DNA of 5,467 nt from the NCBI GenBank assembly GCA_002684935.1, contig NYWC01000006.1:8508-13974 (forward strand), written 5' to 3'. The notes beneath the pieces were generated by a model. The model worked only from the letters and a program-made list of their open reading frames with translations, was not told the origin of the DNA and ran no database searches. Numbering within the stretch: the stretch's first letter is position 1; every line of letters begins with the position of its first letter. This document shows positions 1-5,467 of the stretch, in pieces. The stretch comes from Gammaproteobacteria bacterium (GTDB lineage Bacteria; Pseudomonadota; Gammaproteobacteria; Pseudomonadales; Pseudohongiellaceae). The position numbers and the translations under genes are program-made.

Positions 1-1
1 C

Positions 2-805
2 CTGACAGCCGAGGAAGCAGCGGAATGGGCGGCCTACGAGAACCGGCGGCAGAACCGGGATTTGATCATCGATTCTGTAGGTGGTGCTGGCTATCCGCCT
101 GGGGTGATCTCCTATAACGAGTTCTGGTATGAGCGTGGCAGTGACACTATTGCCGATCGGCGTACTTCGCTAATTTATGATCCGCCCAATGGCAGATTGC
201 CGCCGCTGAACGCAAGTGGTCTAGCGCGGGCTGCTTACATGCAGCAGGTGCGTCGTGATAGTGCGGGCCCAGAGGCGCGCACCCTCAACGACCGTTGCAT
301 TATAAATAACCGAACCGGGCCACCATTGCTCCCCGGCTCGTATAACAACAATATGCAGCTAGTGCAGACTGCGGACCACGTCATGATCATGACGGAGATG
401 GTGCATCACGCGCGCATCGTTCCCTTCGCCGACACTTTCGATGCACCTTTTACCCAATGGGCGGGTCGGTCTATTGCGCACTGGGATGGGGACACCCTGG
501 TGATCACAAGCCGTCACTTCTATCCGGAGTACGGCTGGCGCAATACCTCACCGGACCTGAAGATTGTGGAACACATGACCTGGGTCGATGCGAACACCCT
601 TGACTACGACGTTACTATCGAAGATCCCAACATGTGGGATCAGCCCTGGTCGGCGAGACTACCAATGCGACGTATGTCAGACCCGATCTACGAGTATGCC
701 TGCCATGAGGGCAATCATGGGTTGATGGGTATCCTGGCTGGGTGGCGACGATGGGAGGTTGATGGTAAGAATCAGGGGCCCATTCCCAGCGTAGATGATG
801 AGTAA
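2..805 (+). CDS. Conserved secreted-type protein of unknown function, 3' part (5' end outside window)
   Basis: The frame is open from position 2 to a TAA at 803-805, giving 267 residues. The true start and any signal peptide lie to the left of the window; the in-frame TTG at 62 is internal, because the reading frame continues upstream of it with sensible acidic and arginine-rich residues. I recognise the pattern of a conserved family of unknown function, common in marine gammaproteobacteria, Acidobacteria and relatives. Seen here, in window residue numbers, are RTSLIYDPP (54-62), a DRC followed by GPPLLP and SYNNN (98-117), HWDGDTLV (160-167), a DP.MW..PW stretch (208-216) and YEYACHEGN (230-238). 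The two cysteines (99 and 234) sit in the most conserved blocks and could form a disulphide if the protein is exported. Family members are usually about 300 or more residues with an N-terminal signal sequence, so only a modest part is missing. The gene is clearly richer in G+C than everything downstream. No biochemical role is assigned. Confidence 0.85.
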   Translation: MTAEEAAEWAAYENRRQNRDLIIDSVGGAGYPPGVISYNEFWYERGSDTIADRRTSLIYDPPNGRLPPLNASGLARAAYMQQVRRDSAGPEARTLNDRCIINNRTGPPLLPGSYNNNMQLVQTADHVMIMTEMVHHARIVPFADTFDAPFTQWAGRSIAHWDGDTLVITSRHFYPEYGWRNTSPDLKIVEHMTWVDANTLDYDVTIEDPNMWDQPWSARLPMRRMSDPIYEYACHEGNHGLMGILAGWRRWEVDGKNQGPIPSVDDE

Positions 806-962
806 GTGACCAACAGAAGCTGGGCCGGCAGCTACCAGTTACCTTGAAATCGATTGAACCTGTCGAGTATCTGTCTGCGTGACGAGTCATCTTTGCTGCT
901 GACAGAAGTCGCTTGTACTCTTTTCCGTTTAAAACCTTTGCTTGTTTCATTGCTAACACCTG

Positions 963-1108
963 GAAACACGTTGTTTTGATGCTTCTTATAGTAATTCCAC
1001 GTGTTCCAGATTCCTACTTAAATACCTGTTTTTATTACCTTTTTGATTTCCTTAGAGTTTCCGAAGAAACACGTGACTCTTCTAATTACCACGTGTTTTA
1101 GATTCCTA
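963..1108. repeat. Twin imperfect CACGTG inverted repeats (REP-like pair)
   Basis: Two related units lie about 91 bp apart. The right arm of unit 1 (992-1016) and that of unit 2 (1083-1108) match over about 25 bp, with one 1-nt insertion and two substitutions; both contain TAATT, CCACGTGTT and AGATTCCTA. Each unit also has a left arm of the form GAAACACGT (963 onward and 1066 onward), so each can fold. Unit 2 has a perfect 9-bp stem, AAACACGTG (1067-1075) with CACGTGTTT (1090-1098), around a 14-nt loop. Unit 1 has GGAAACACGTTG against CCACGTGTTCC (997-1007) with a bulge. This looks like a small extragenic palindromic repeat pair; a pair of binding sites for a dimeric regulator is an alternative. 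Confidence 0.6.
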
Positions 1109-1202
1109 ATGACGAGTGCTTAAATTAGTATTTCCAACGAACTCCAGAGATCGCTTCTAAGAGATTTGAGTGTTTGGACACTACTAAAACAGTAAAAATG
1201 CG

Positions 1203-1239
1203 TCACAAGTGACTAGATTCGGTTGCCGAGAGCTTGTGA
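1203..1239 (+). other. Nested inverted repeat upstream of the FG-GAP-type gene
   Basis: TCACAAG (1203-1209) pairs perfectly with CTTGTGA (1233-1239). Inside it, TCGG (1219-1222) pairs with CCGA (1226-1229) around a TTG loop. The left arm also overlaps a local palindrome, GTCAC-AA-GTGAC (1202-1213), which would be an alternative fold or an operator half. It ends 45 bp before the ATG at 1285. There is no following T-tract, so it is not a standard terminator. It could be a regulator site; function is unproven. Confidence 0.35.
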
Positions 1240-1264
1240 TACGATCAGCGGAGGGGTTTATAAC
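1234..1264 (+). promoter_or_regulatory. Possible promoter for the FG-GAP-type gene
   Basis: TTGTGA (1234-1239) could be a -35 element and TATAAC (1259-1264) a -10 element, with a 19-bp spacer that is longer than the usual 17. This would put the transcript start about 15 to 20 bases before the ATG, leaving a short leader. The match is only approximate, and no strong Shine-Dalgarno sequence precedes the ATG, so this is a tentative call. The putative -35 overlaps the right arm of the nested inverted repeat, which would fit regulator control. Confidence 0.25.
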
Positions 1265-1284
1265 AAGCTATCTTTAATGAATCT

Positions 1285-2751
1285 ATGAAAAAACAATTCC
1301 TCATATTATCTCTGCTCCTTACAACAGACGTTCACGCTCAAAATGACATATCCACGTTCGATGGAACATTTGTAAATATTCCATCTGTCAAAGTTGGAGA
1401 AGATGTCTACAGCAACGTGTCCTTAGAGCTTTTAGAAGATTTAAAATTCAAAGTAAATGGCTCAGATGGAGCAATTAAAACTTCTGATCCAGCCTTGGCG
1501 GAGTTCAGTGGCAACGAATTATTGATCAGAACTCTAAAACACCAAGAACTCATTTATTCAAATCTGATTCTGAAATATGAGGATGAGCTTGAATTCTCCT
1601 TTGTTTCAGCGGATGTCCCGCTTATGACCAGTAGCAGCTCATTCGAGAATCGAAAAACAGATATTTGGATCGACTATGTCAGTGTGCGAGATAAAGGCAT
1701 ATCCGAGGAAATTTCCAAGGATTATGAATCCTGTATTTGCGAGTACTATGGCGTTGTCTATGCTGATTTTGACCTAGATGGTGATGATGATTTACTCGTT
1801 TCAACTGTATGGTGGGGCAAAGGGAACCTTTCCGACTATACGCTTGAAAACTATAGAAGTGTTCCTGTGGAGATGTACCTTAACGACGGGCTTGGTAATT
1901 TTATCTACACTGAAGATTTACTTGTGGGTGCACCACCTCTTGCGAGCAATACACGCAAGGCAATTACAGCAGATTTTAACGGTGACATCTTCCCAGACAT
2001 TTTTCTAGCTGAAACTGGTTTTGATGGGAGTCCGTTCCCAGGCGCAACGCCGACACTCATAATTTCAAACAGAGAAGGCAGATATCAAGCCAAAGAAATA
2101 GATGAGCAAGCTCATTTCATGCACGGTGCCGCATCAGGGGACATCGATTCAGACGGAGACAGTGATATTGTTGCGGTAAGCTTTGATGGAATACTGCTTT
2201 ACGAAAATAATGGTATTGGAGAATTTTCAAAGTCAAAGATTAACTACTTCGGAAGCCCCTCGGGCATATTTAATCTAGAAGTTTTTGATTTCAATAACGA
2301 CTCGCATCTAGACATAATTACAACTGGACATTACTGGGAAAGAAAAACAGAGATCGTATTTGGTCCAGGATTTATCACTGGTATAGAGGTAGAGAACAGC
2401 GACATGACAAAAGATCATGTTGTCAATGACATCCAGTTTGCTGATTTAGATGCTGACGGAATAAAAGAAATTATCCAATCCACTACGGGCGGTGAAGGTA
2501 ATTGGTATGGAGGCGCTTATATTGAAATCATTTACTTTGACGAAAATTTAGAACAATCAGGCAATCAAATCGTTTATCAAGACCCTAATCGAAAAGGACC
2601 AATTGATAGAACATTTCCGAAATGGATTCCATGGCTAAAAATTGCTGACGTAAATTCAGATGGCAAGTTAGACATTCTCGAAGACGATAGACATGATGGC
2701 ACTACTTTAATCAATAATGGCGATCGTAATTTTGCTCTCAGTTTCGAGTAA
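1285..2751 (+). CDS. Secreted FG-GAP/VCBS-type repeat protein
   Basis: The product has 488 residues and begins with a typical signal peptide: MKK, a hydrophobic stretch at residues 5-12, and a likely cut after VHA at 18. Residues 20-115 form a beta-rich region containing IPSVKVG and Y.NV.LEL, reminiscent of a short module at the start of other secreted marine proteins. From about 150 the protein carries six DxDxDG-type calcium-loop motifs: DFDLDGDDD (161-169), DFNGDIFPD (230-238), DIDSDGDSD (286-294), DFNNDSHLD (335-343), DLDADGIKE (387-395) and DVNSDGKLD (455-463). Each is followed by a hydrophobic strand, as in FG-GAP/VCBS repeats that build a beta-propeller, so a single six- or seven-bladed propeller is a fair inference. 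Two close cysteines (150 and 152) precede the first repeat. There is no lipobox, C-terminal anchor or sorting domain, so a soluble periplasmic or exported protein is likely. The ATG at 1285 is chosen because it gives the signal peptide; the upstream ATG at 1277 is out of frame and stops at once. Ligand and role are unknown; adhesion or glycan binding is possible. Confidence 0.88.
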   Translation: MKKQFLILSLLLTTDVHAQNDISTFDGTFVNIPSVKVGEDVYSNVSLELLEDLKFKVNGSDGAIKTSDPALAEFSGNELLIRTLKHQELIYSNLILKYEDELEFSFVSADVPLMTSSSSFENRKTDIWIDYVSVRDKGISEEISKDYESCICEYYGVVYADFDLDGDDDLLVSTVWWGKGNLSDYTLENYRSVPVEMYLNDGLGNFIYTEDLLVGAPPLASNTRKAITADFNGDIFPDIFLAETGFDGSPFPGATPTLIISNREGRYQAKEIDEQAHFMHGAASGDIDSDGDSDIVAVSFDGILLYENNGIGEFSKSKINYFGSPSGIFNLEVFDFNNDSHLDIITTGHYWERKTEIVFGPGFITGIEVENSDMTKDHVVNDIQFADLDADGIKEIIQSTTGGEGNWYGGAYIEIIYFDENLEQSGNQIVYQDPNRKGPIDRTFPKWIPWLKIADVNSDGKLDILEDDRHDGTTLINNGDRNFALSFE

Positions 2752-2779
2752 TTTTAACTACTCAAATGTCAGCAACCCT

Positions 2780-2800
2780 GTTTCAGTCAGAAACTGAGAC
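2780..2800 (+). terminator. Possible weak terminator hairpin after the FG-GAP-type gene
   Basis: GTTTCAGT (2780-2787) and ACTGAGAC (2793-2800) form an 8-bp stem with one G-T pair and a 5-nt loop, 29 bp after the TAA at 2749-2751. It lies between two convergent genes, where a terminator is expected. It is followed by TTCCTCGTTC rather than a clean T-run, so it would be a weak or factor-assisted terminator at best. Confidence 0.35.
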
Positions 2801-2877
2801 TTCCTCGTTCACCAGATGCTTTTTTTAATCGTTCTTTATTCCCTTGTAATCTTCATAATCAGAAATATTTTGCGCTT

Positions 2878-3363
2878 CTATCCTTCACACGAATTTTCAA
2901 AACCAGATAAAATATTCCTAAACCCCTCTGAAAACATTGGTAATCTAGAGCGAAAAATAGGTCTCACTTCACAGAGGTTATATACACGCTGCATCCCTCT
3001 CATTTTTGCTTCCCATACGTCAGCACTCAAAAGACCCAATGCAAATTGCTCATAATCGTTTTCATATAGCGTCCAGCTTTGATGCGCACTATTTCGCATC
3101 GCTGTAATCGCCTCGCTGTGAGTATAGTCATAGTCCTGCTCAAAATGTATTGATTGCCAATCAAGCCCAGCTTCTAGCCATACGTTAATTCTTTCTGCCA
3201 GCATAGATGCCCGCTCTTGCTGCTGAGCCGCTTGTGCAATACGATGCGATTGTCTCATTTCCAAACCCACAAAAATTAATGATGCCATGATGCCTAGCAT
3301 ACCCAAGAAATTAGTTATGTTTGACATTGACCATATAGAAAGCGTCCTTCCTGAATTTGTCAT
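2878..3363 (-). CDS. Small membrane-anchored protein, one N-terminal TM segment, unknown function
   Basis: I start this gene at the ATG whose first base is 3363 (161 residues plus stop). A strong Shine-Dalgarno, GGAAGGAGAGG, lies 5 to 8 bases upstream of it, whereas the in-frame ATGs at 3384 and 3381 overlap or precede that site and have none. The product has one hydrophobic segment at about residues 15-33 (NFLGMLGIMASLIFVGLEM). An extended alpha-helical tail rich in Q, E and R follows (HRIAQAAQQQERA, AERINVWLEAG), then a C-terminal part with aromatic residues (SWTLYENDYEQ, ..FRSRLPMF..GF). This is the layout of a large, poorly described set of marine bacterial proteins in which a short 'GxLGxxxxLxxLxxxxRQ' membrane segment precedes a helical cytosolic domain. 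The 171-aa protein at 3827-4342 has the same layout but very low sequence identity, so they are probably distant paralogues. It follows the intact 61-aa protein gene after a gap of about 155 bp and converges with the FG-GAP-type gene. No catalytic motif is visible. Confidence 0.75.
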   Translation of the reverse strand: MTNSGRTLSIWSMSNITNFLGMLGIMASLIFVGLEMRQSHRIAQAAQQQERASMLAERINVWLEAGLDWQSIHFEQDYDYTHSEAITAMRNSAHQSWTLYENDYEQFALGLLSADVWEAKMRGMQRVYNLCEVRPIFRSRLPMFSEGFRNILSGFENSCEG

Positions 3364-3391
3364 TTTTGCCTCTCCTTCCATCAAAATCTTA

Positions 3392-3397
3392 AATATA
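3392..3397 (-). promoter_or_regulatory. Possible -10 element for the gene starting at 3363
   Basis: On the - strand the sequence reads AAAAGTATATTTAAG, giving a TATATT hexamer 28 bp before the ATG at 3363, a sensible place for a -10. No good -35 is seen 16-18 bp further upstream. It suggests, weakly, that this gene can be transcribed separately from the small-protein gene before it. Confidence 0.25.
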
Positions 3398-3518
3398 CTT
3401 TTGTTAGTGTGAGATCAGACGAATTGTAGTTCTTAGTAGCATTTCTGCTCCCCTACCTACAAATTAGCTTATTTTTACGTTAAATTCCTGACGATGGCGA
3501 ATTTGTGAACATCGATCA

Positions 3519-3704
3519 TTACTTGATACCGATCTTCTCTCGTTCTTTCCGTCGCTTGATCTGCTGCTGTAGTTTGAACCTCTCCGCCTTATACTGATCC
3601 TTGAATTTCAGTAAAGCAGTTTTCTTTCTCAAATCCTGAGCATCCTTAAGAAGTTCTCCTTCTCGCCGTCGATCTTCTGCTACCAATTCCTTGAACCCTA
3701 ACAT
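3519..3704 (-). CDS. 61-aa basic, helical small protein (intact copy)
   Basis: The product is 61 residues, begins MLGFKE, and is almost entirely charged helix: 20 Lys/Arg against 11 Asp/Glu. A QYKAERFKLQQQIKRRKERE stretch at residues 37-56 looks like coiled coil or an RNA- or protein-binding helix. There is no signal peptide or membrane segment, so it is probably cytosolic. That it is a real gene is supported by a second copy at 4455-4640 of exactly the same length without gaps. The two match at 41 of 61 residues, and at least a dozen codons differ only synonymously, which is the mark of selection on the protein. No clear Shine-Dalgarno precedes the ATG. It sits in an alternating pattern with single-TM proteins, which suggests that it works with them, but its function is not recognised. 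Confidence 0.65.
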   Translation of the reverse strand: MLGFKELVAEDRRREGELLKDAQDLRKKTALLKFKDQYKAERFKLQQQIKRRKEREKIGIK

Positions 3705-3826
3705 TTTCTAAAATTACAGACTCATCAGTTTTATAAACCATTAAGATATTTTCAGCGACCCGAGTTTTATCACTTTTCCCTCAACTAAATCTTCTCATTA
3801 ATCTGCTCGTCTTTATGAAAGAGCTT

Positions 3827-4342
3827 TTATGATTTTACCCAAAAAGCGTGCTTTTTCTCGAAATCCGATGAGCTCGTCAAATTACCATTCAACTTTTCCG
3901 TCATTTGCTTAACGAAATCTCGACCGAGAAGTAAGGTATTGTGTTCATCCCACCATTTCCGACGACCTTGAGTCTGATATAACTCAAGATAATAGTTCTC
4001 TTTTGTACTGTATATCTCCTCGCTTATAGCTTCTTGTCGATGCAACCGATAGAGAAGTTCCCAATAACCAGATTCTTTGATGCACCATACTGCATACAAT
4101 GACTGATCCTCTTCATTTAATGAATCCCAGTCGCCGTTTCCTCGCTTTATGACATCCCATAATCTTTCATTTGCAAATATATCCTCTAGCATTGACCTCT
4201 CATACTCAGTAATAGCGACCAGAGCGCTTCCCTCTAGCTGCTTACTGTTATTCTCTATCTGCCTAGATAGATATAAGAGAGTCAAGATAACTCCAAGAGC
4301 TCCTAATAATTCCGCTATCGCACCAACTGCATCCCAAGTCAT
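3827..4342 (-). CDS. 171-aa membrane-anchored protein, one N-terminal TM segment, unknown function
   Basis: The protein begins MTWDAVGAIAELLGALGVIL and has one hydrophobic segment at about residues 5-25 ending in YLSRQIENN. This is a very characteristic start for a large set of uncharacterised marine gammaproteobacterial proteins (G-x-I-x-E-L-x-G-A-L pattern, then a short R/Q/N-rich stretch). The rest is a helical domain, predicted to be cytosolic, with many Glu and aromatic residues. It contains EYERSML (46-52), a tract around CIKESGYWELLYRLHRQ (87-103) and GRRKWWDEH (126-134) ahead of a closing F..QM helix; a W-W pair near this position is typical of the set. The start at 4342 is chosen because it opens directly into the membrane segment; the only upstream help is a weak TAGG a few bases away. 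It lies 112 bp after the interrupted small-protein gene and 122 bp before the intact one. Signalling or phage-defence roles are sometimes guessed for such proteins, but nothing here proves one. Confidence 0.8.
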   Translation of the reverse strand: MTWDAVGAIAELLGALGVILTLLYLSRQIENNSKQLEGSALVAITEYERSMLEDIFANERLWDVIKRGNGDWDSLNEEDQSLYAVWCIKESGYWELLYRLHRQEAISEEIYSTKENYYLELYQTQGRRKWWDEHNTLLLGRDFVKQMTEKLNGNLTSSSDFEKKHAFWVKS

Positions 4343-4454
4343 TTTTACCTACTAGTTTAGGTGTTTACTTGCTCAACACGTATTTTCGATTGGCAAAAAC
4401 CGGTTGTGTTAACTTACAATACCGATACTAGCGAACCCATTACTTTGAAGACAG

Positions 4455-4640
4455 TTAGTTCCTAGCGATCTTACCCATTTCCTTCCGTTTCTTGGCCTGC
4501 TGCTGCAACTTGAACTTCTCCGCCTCATACTGATCTTTGAATCTCGGCAAAGCAGTTTTCTTCCTCAAATCCTAAATATCCTTGAGAATTTCACCCTGCT
4601 TTCGCTCGTCCTCTATAATAAACTCCTTAAACCCTAACAT
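4455..4640 (-). pseudogene. 61-codon small basic protein, second copy, interrupted by an amber codon
   Basis: Reading the - strand from the ATG whose first base is 4640 gives 61 codons and a TAA at 4455-4457. The translation is collinear with the protein at 3519-3704 with no insertion or deletion (41 of 61 positions identical, for example DLRKKTAL, FKDQY and FKLQQQ). The reading frame is broken only at codon 23 (4572-4574), where TAG stands in place of the CAG found in the intact copy. This copy has a better ribosome binding site than the intact one: GGGAAGGA six bases before the ATG. The rest of the frame is otherwise sound, so the break looks recent. A sequencing or assembly error or nonsense suppression would also explain it. 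It would otherwise encode the same basic, coiled-coil-like protein and precede the 171-aa membrane protein. Confidence 0.7.
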
Positions 4641-4758
4641 TACCATTCCTTCCCATTGTTAAAAATTAGAAACACCATGTGATATGGTCTTGGTAATAAT
4701 ATGTATAAGAAAGATGGGTGTATGAATGATAAGAAATAATCTTTTATAACAAGAGTTA
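4641..4758. promoter_or_regulatory. Divergent intergenic region
   Basis: This 118-bp AT-rich gap separates the - strand series from the + strand membrane protein gene and should hold promoters for both directions. A short inverted repeat, ACCAT-GTGAT-ATGGT (about 4673-4687), sits in the middle and could be an operator. On the + strand a 12-codon frame, ATG at 4701 to TAA at 4737-4739, precedes the downstream gene out of frame with it; this could be a leader peptide but has no supporting ribosome site. No -35/-10 pair is convincing enough to be placed exactly. Confidence 0.35.
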
Positions 4759-5467
4759 TTGACCTCACCTATAACACGCTATGTGGGGTTATTAGCCGTA
4801 TGTTTTTGGATAGCCTATCTCGACATTAGTTATGGCGGGTTTCTTTTGGATCCAGCCTCAGTATTCCCGTTCCTCATATTTATGGCCGTTCCAGCAGTTA
4901 TAGGGATAAGCAATAGATGGAATTTGATAAGAGTATTAAAAAAGGCATGTATACCTATTGGAATACTAGTATGTGTTATCAATGTTGTGGTTGCCTTTAA
5001 TCACTCGGAAGATCTTGGAGAATTGTCTGCGCGGACGGCGTTGACTTACACTCCGTTAGCGCTTGGAATTATACTTTCATTTCTTCTATCGATCATTGAA
5101 CCGATTGAAGAAATAGATAGAAGTAACAGAAATGGTAATTTTATTCTTGCTTTCTTTACAGTTATGGTTCCCTTTATCCTTACACTTGAGTGTCTAGGAA
5201 AATTGGGTGATCTAAATATACTTTGGTTGGACTTTTTTGATACTCAAGTTGCATTGACGGTAATTCTGATTTCTGCAATGTGCAGCATTCATCCGAAAAT
5301 GCTTCATTTAAATTTAATAGAAAAAATCTATAAATCTTCATTGGGCATAATTCTATTTTTTTCTATTTTTGGAGCTGCAGTATATGTCTACGCAACGACG
5401 ACGGACACTGAACAGATAAACTTCGCTATCTCTTACTCTGTGCGTGGGTTAGTGCATGGAGCTTTTT
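4759..5467 (+). CDS. Multi-spanning membrane protein with MotA-like internal repeat, 5' part (3' end outside window)
   Basis: The frame opens after a TAA at 4747-4749 and stays open to the right edge, giving 236 codons. No ATG lies near its beginning; the TTG at 4759 gives a natural N-terminus, (M)TSPITRYVGLLAVC, with only a weak AAGAG ahead of it, and GTG at 4783 is the alternative. About eight hydrophobic segments can be seen, near residues 8-20, 33-50, 64-80, 94-113, 127-144, 162-178, 194-212 and 224 onward. They fall into two similar halves. Half 1 has LDISYGGFLLDPASVFPFLI and later SEDLGELSARTALTYTPLAL; half 2 has LWLDFFDTQVALTVIL and later TDTEQINFAISYSVRGLVHG. Each half resembles the two membrane-pair layout of MotA/TolQ/ExbB-type channel subunits (the 'G..LL.PPS' and 'D....G.A.A..L..L.G' patterns), so a tandem MotA-like protein is my best guess. 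The resemblance is in pattern only. A generic integral membrane protein is the fallback. It is transcribed away from the small-protein series and its partner gene, if any, lies beyond the window. Confidence 0.6.
   Translation, partial: MTSPITRYVGLLAVCFWIAYLDISYGGFLLDPASVFPFLIFMAVPAVIGISNRWNLIRVLKKACIPIGILVCVINVVVAFNHSEDLGELSARTALTYTPLALGIILSFLLSIIEPIEEIDRSNRNGNFILAFFTVMVPFILTLECLGKLGDLNILWLDFFDTQVALTVILISAMCSIHPKMLHLNLIEKIYKSSLGIILFFSIFGAAVYVYATTTDTEQINFAISYSVRGLVHGAF

Larger units (their letters stand above)
806..1284. other. 479-bp intergenic region without a convincing gene
   Basis: The stretch between the first gene and the FG-GAP-type gene is AT-richer than the upstream gene. It holds a pair of CACGTG-centred inverted repeats (about 963-1108), a short hairpin (AGTGT at 1169-1173 with ACACT at 1178-1182), and a nested inverted repeat at 1203-1239 close to the next gene. 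A short 5-bp stem (AGCTG 818-822, CAGCT 829-833) lies just behind the stop of the first gene but has no T-tract, so it is not a convincing terminator. No tRNA cloverleaf, terminal inverted repeats of an insertion sequence or transposase remnant were seen. The small open frames here have no ribosome binding site and no protein-like composition. Confidence 0.6.

Noticed and set aside
615..959. 114-codon open frame on the - strand over the end of the first gene
   Set aside because: Lies antisense to a well-supported conserved gene and has no family-like motifs; it is a shadow of the GC-rich coding sequence.
913..1101. 62-codon open frame on the + strand
   Set aside because: Starts with TTG, lacks a ribosome binding site, has a composition typical of AT-rich noncoding DNA and runs straight through the inverted-repeat pair.
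1778..2008. 76-codon open frame on the + strand inside the FG-GAP-type gene
   Set aside because: Entirely within a clear coding sequence in another frame, without its own start signal.
2816..3055. 79-codon open frame on the + strand
   Set aside because: Mostly antisense to the membrane-anchored protein gene ending at 2878, and no ribosome site is present. Its hydrophobic start is a product of the AT-rich intergenic sequence.
3482..3504. AAATTC/GAATTT inverted repeat behind the intact small-protein gene as a terminator
   Set aside because: Only 6 bp, AT-rich, with an 11-nt loop and no adjoining T-tract on the relevant strand.
4149..4355. 68-codon open frame on the + strand
   Set aside because: Antisense to the N-terminal part of the 171-aa membrane protein, with serine/leucine-rich composition expected from the opposite strand.
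4397..4408. AACCGGTT palindrome upstream of the 171-aa protein gene
   Set aside because: A lone 8-bp palindrome is likely by chance, and no second copy or promoter overlap was clear.
2878..4640. Integron cassette array with attC sites
   Set aside because: Short genes of unknown function next to each other prompted a search, but I found no paired core sites (RYYYAAC and GTTRRRY) at regular places between the genes.

Overview
The window looks like accessory DNA from a marine-type gammaproteobacterium or a similar Gram-negative bacterium. This is an inference from the protein families: a secreted GC-rich protein of a family common in marine and soil Gram-negatives, a secreted FG-GAP/VCBS-type protein, and two small single-membrane-segment proteins of a kind abundant in marine gammaproteobacteria. 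No rRNA, tRNA, CRISPR array, transposase or integrase was seen.

Layout. (1) Positions 2-805, + strand: the 3' part of a GC-rich gene for a conserved protein of unknown function, cut by the left edge. (2) Positions 806-1284: an AT-richer stretch without a convincing gene. It carries two copies of a CACGTG-centred inverted repeat about 91 bp apart, then a nested hairpin just before the next gene. (3) Positions 1285-2751, + strand: a complete secreted protein of 488 aa with six calcium-loop FG-GAP-like repeats. (4) Positions 2878-4640, all on the - strand and convergent with (3): an alternating series. Read in the direction of transcription it is a small basic protein gene (broken by an amber codon), a 171-aa membrane-anchored protein, an intact paralogue of the small basic protein, and a 162-aa membrane-anchored protein. 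(5) Positions 4759-5467, + strand, divergent from (4): the 5' part of a multi-spanning membrane protein that runs off the right edge. It probably starts at TTG, and its two halves resemble each other in a way that recalls MotA-like channel subunits.

The most notable structure is the duplicated two-gene unit on the - strand: [61-aa lysine/arginine-rich helical protein + one-TM protein with a helical cytosolic tail], present twice in the same order. The small-protein copies are 41/61 identical and equal in length with no gaps, while the partner proteins have diverged almost beyond recognition. One small-protein copy is interrupted by a single CAG-to-TAG-type change at codon 23. No function can be assigned to the unit. 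Base composition drops sharply just after the first gene, so everything from about 806 onward may be a separately acquired segment.
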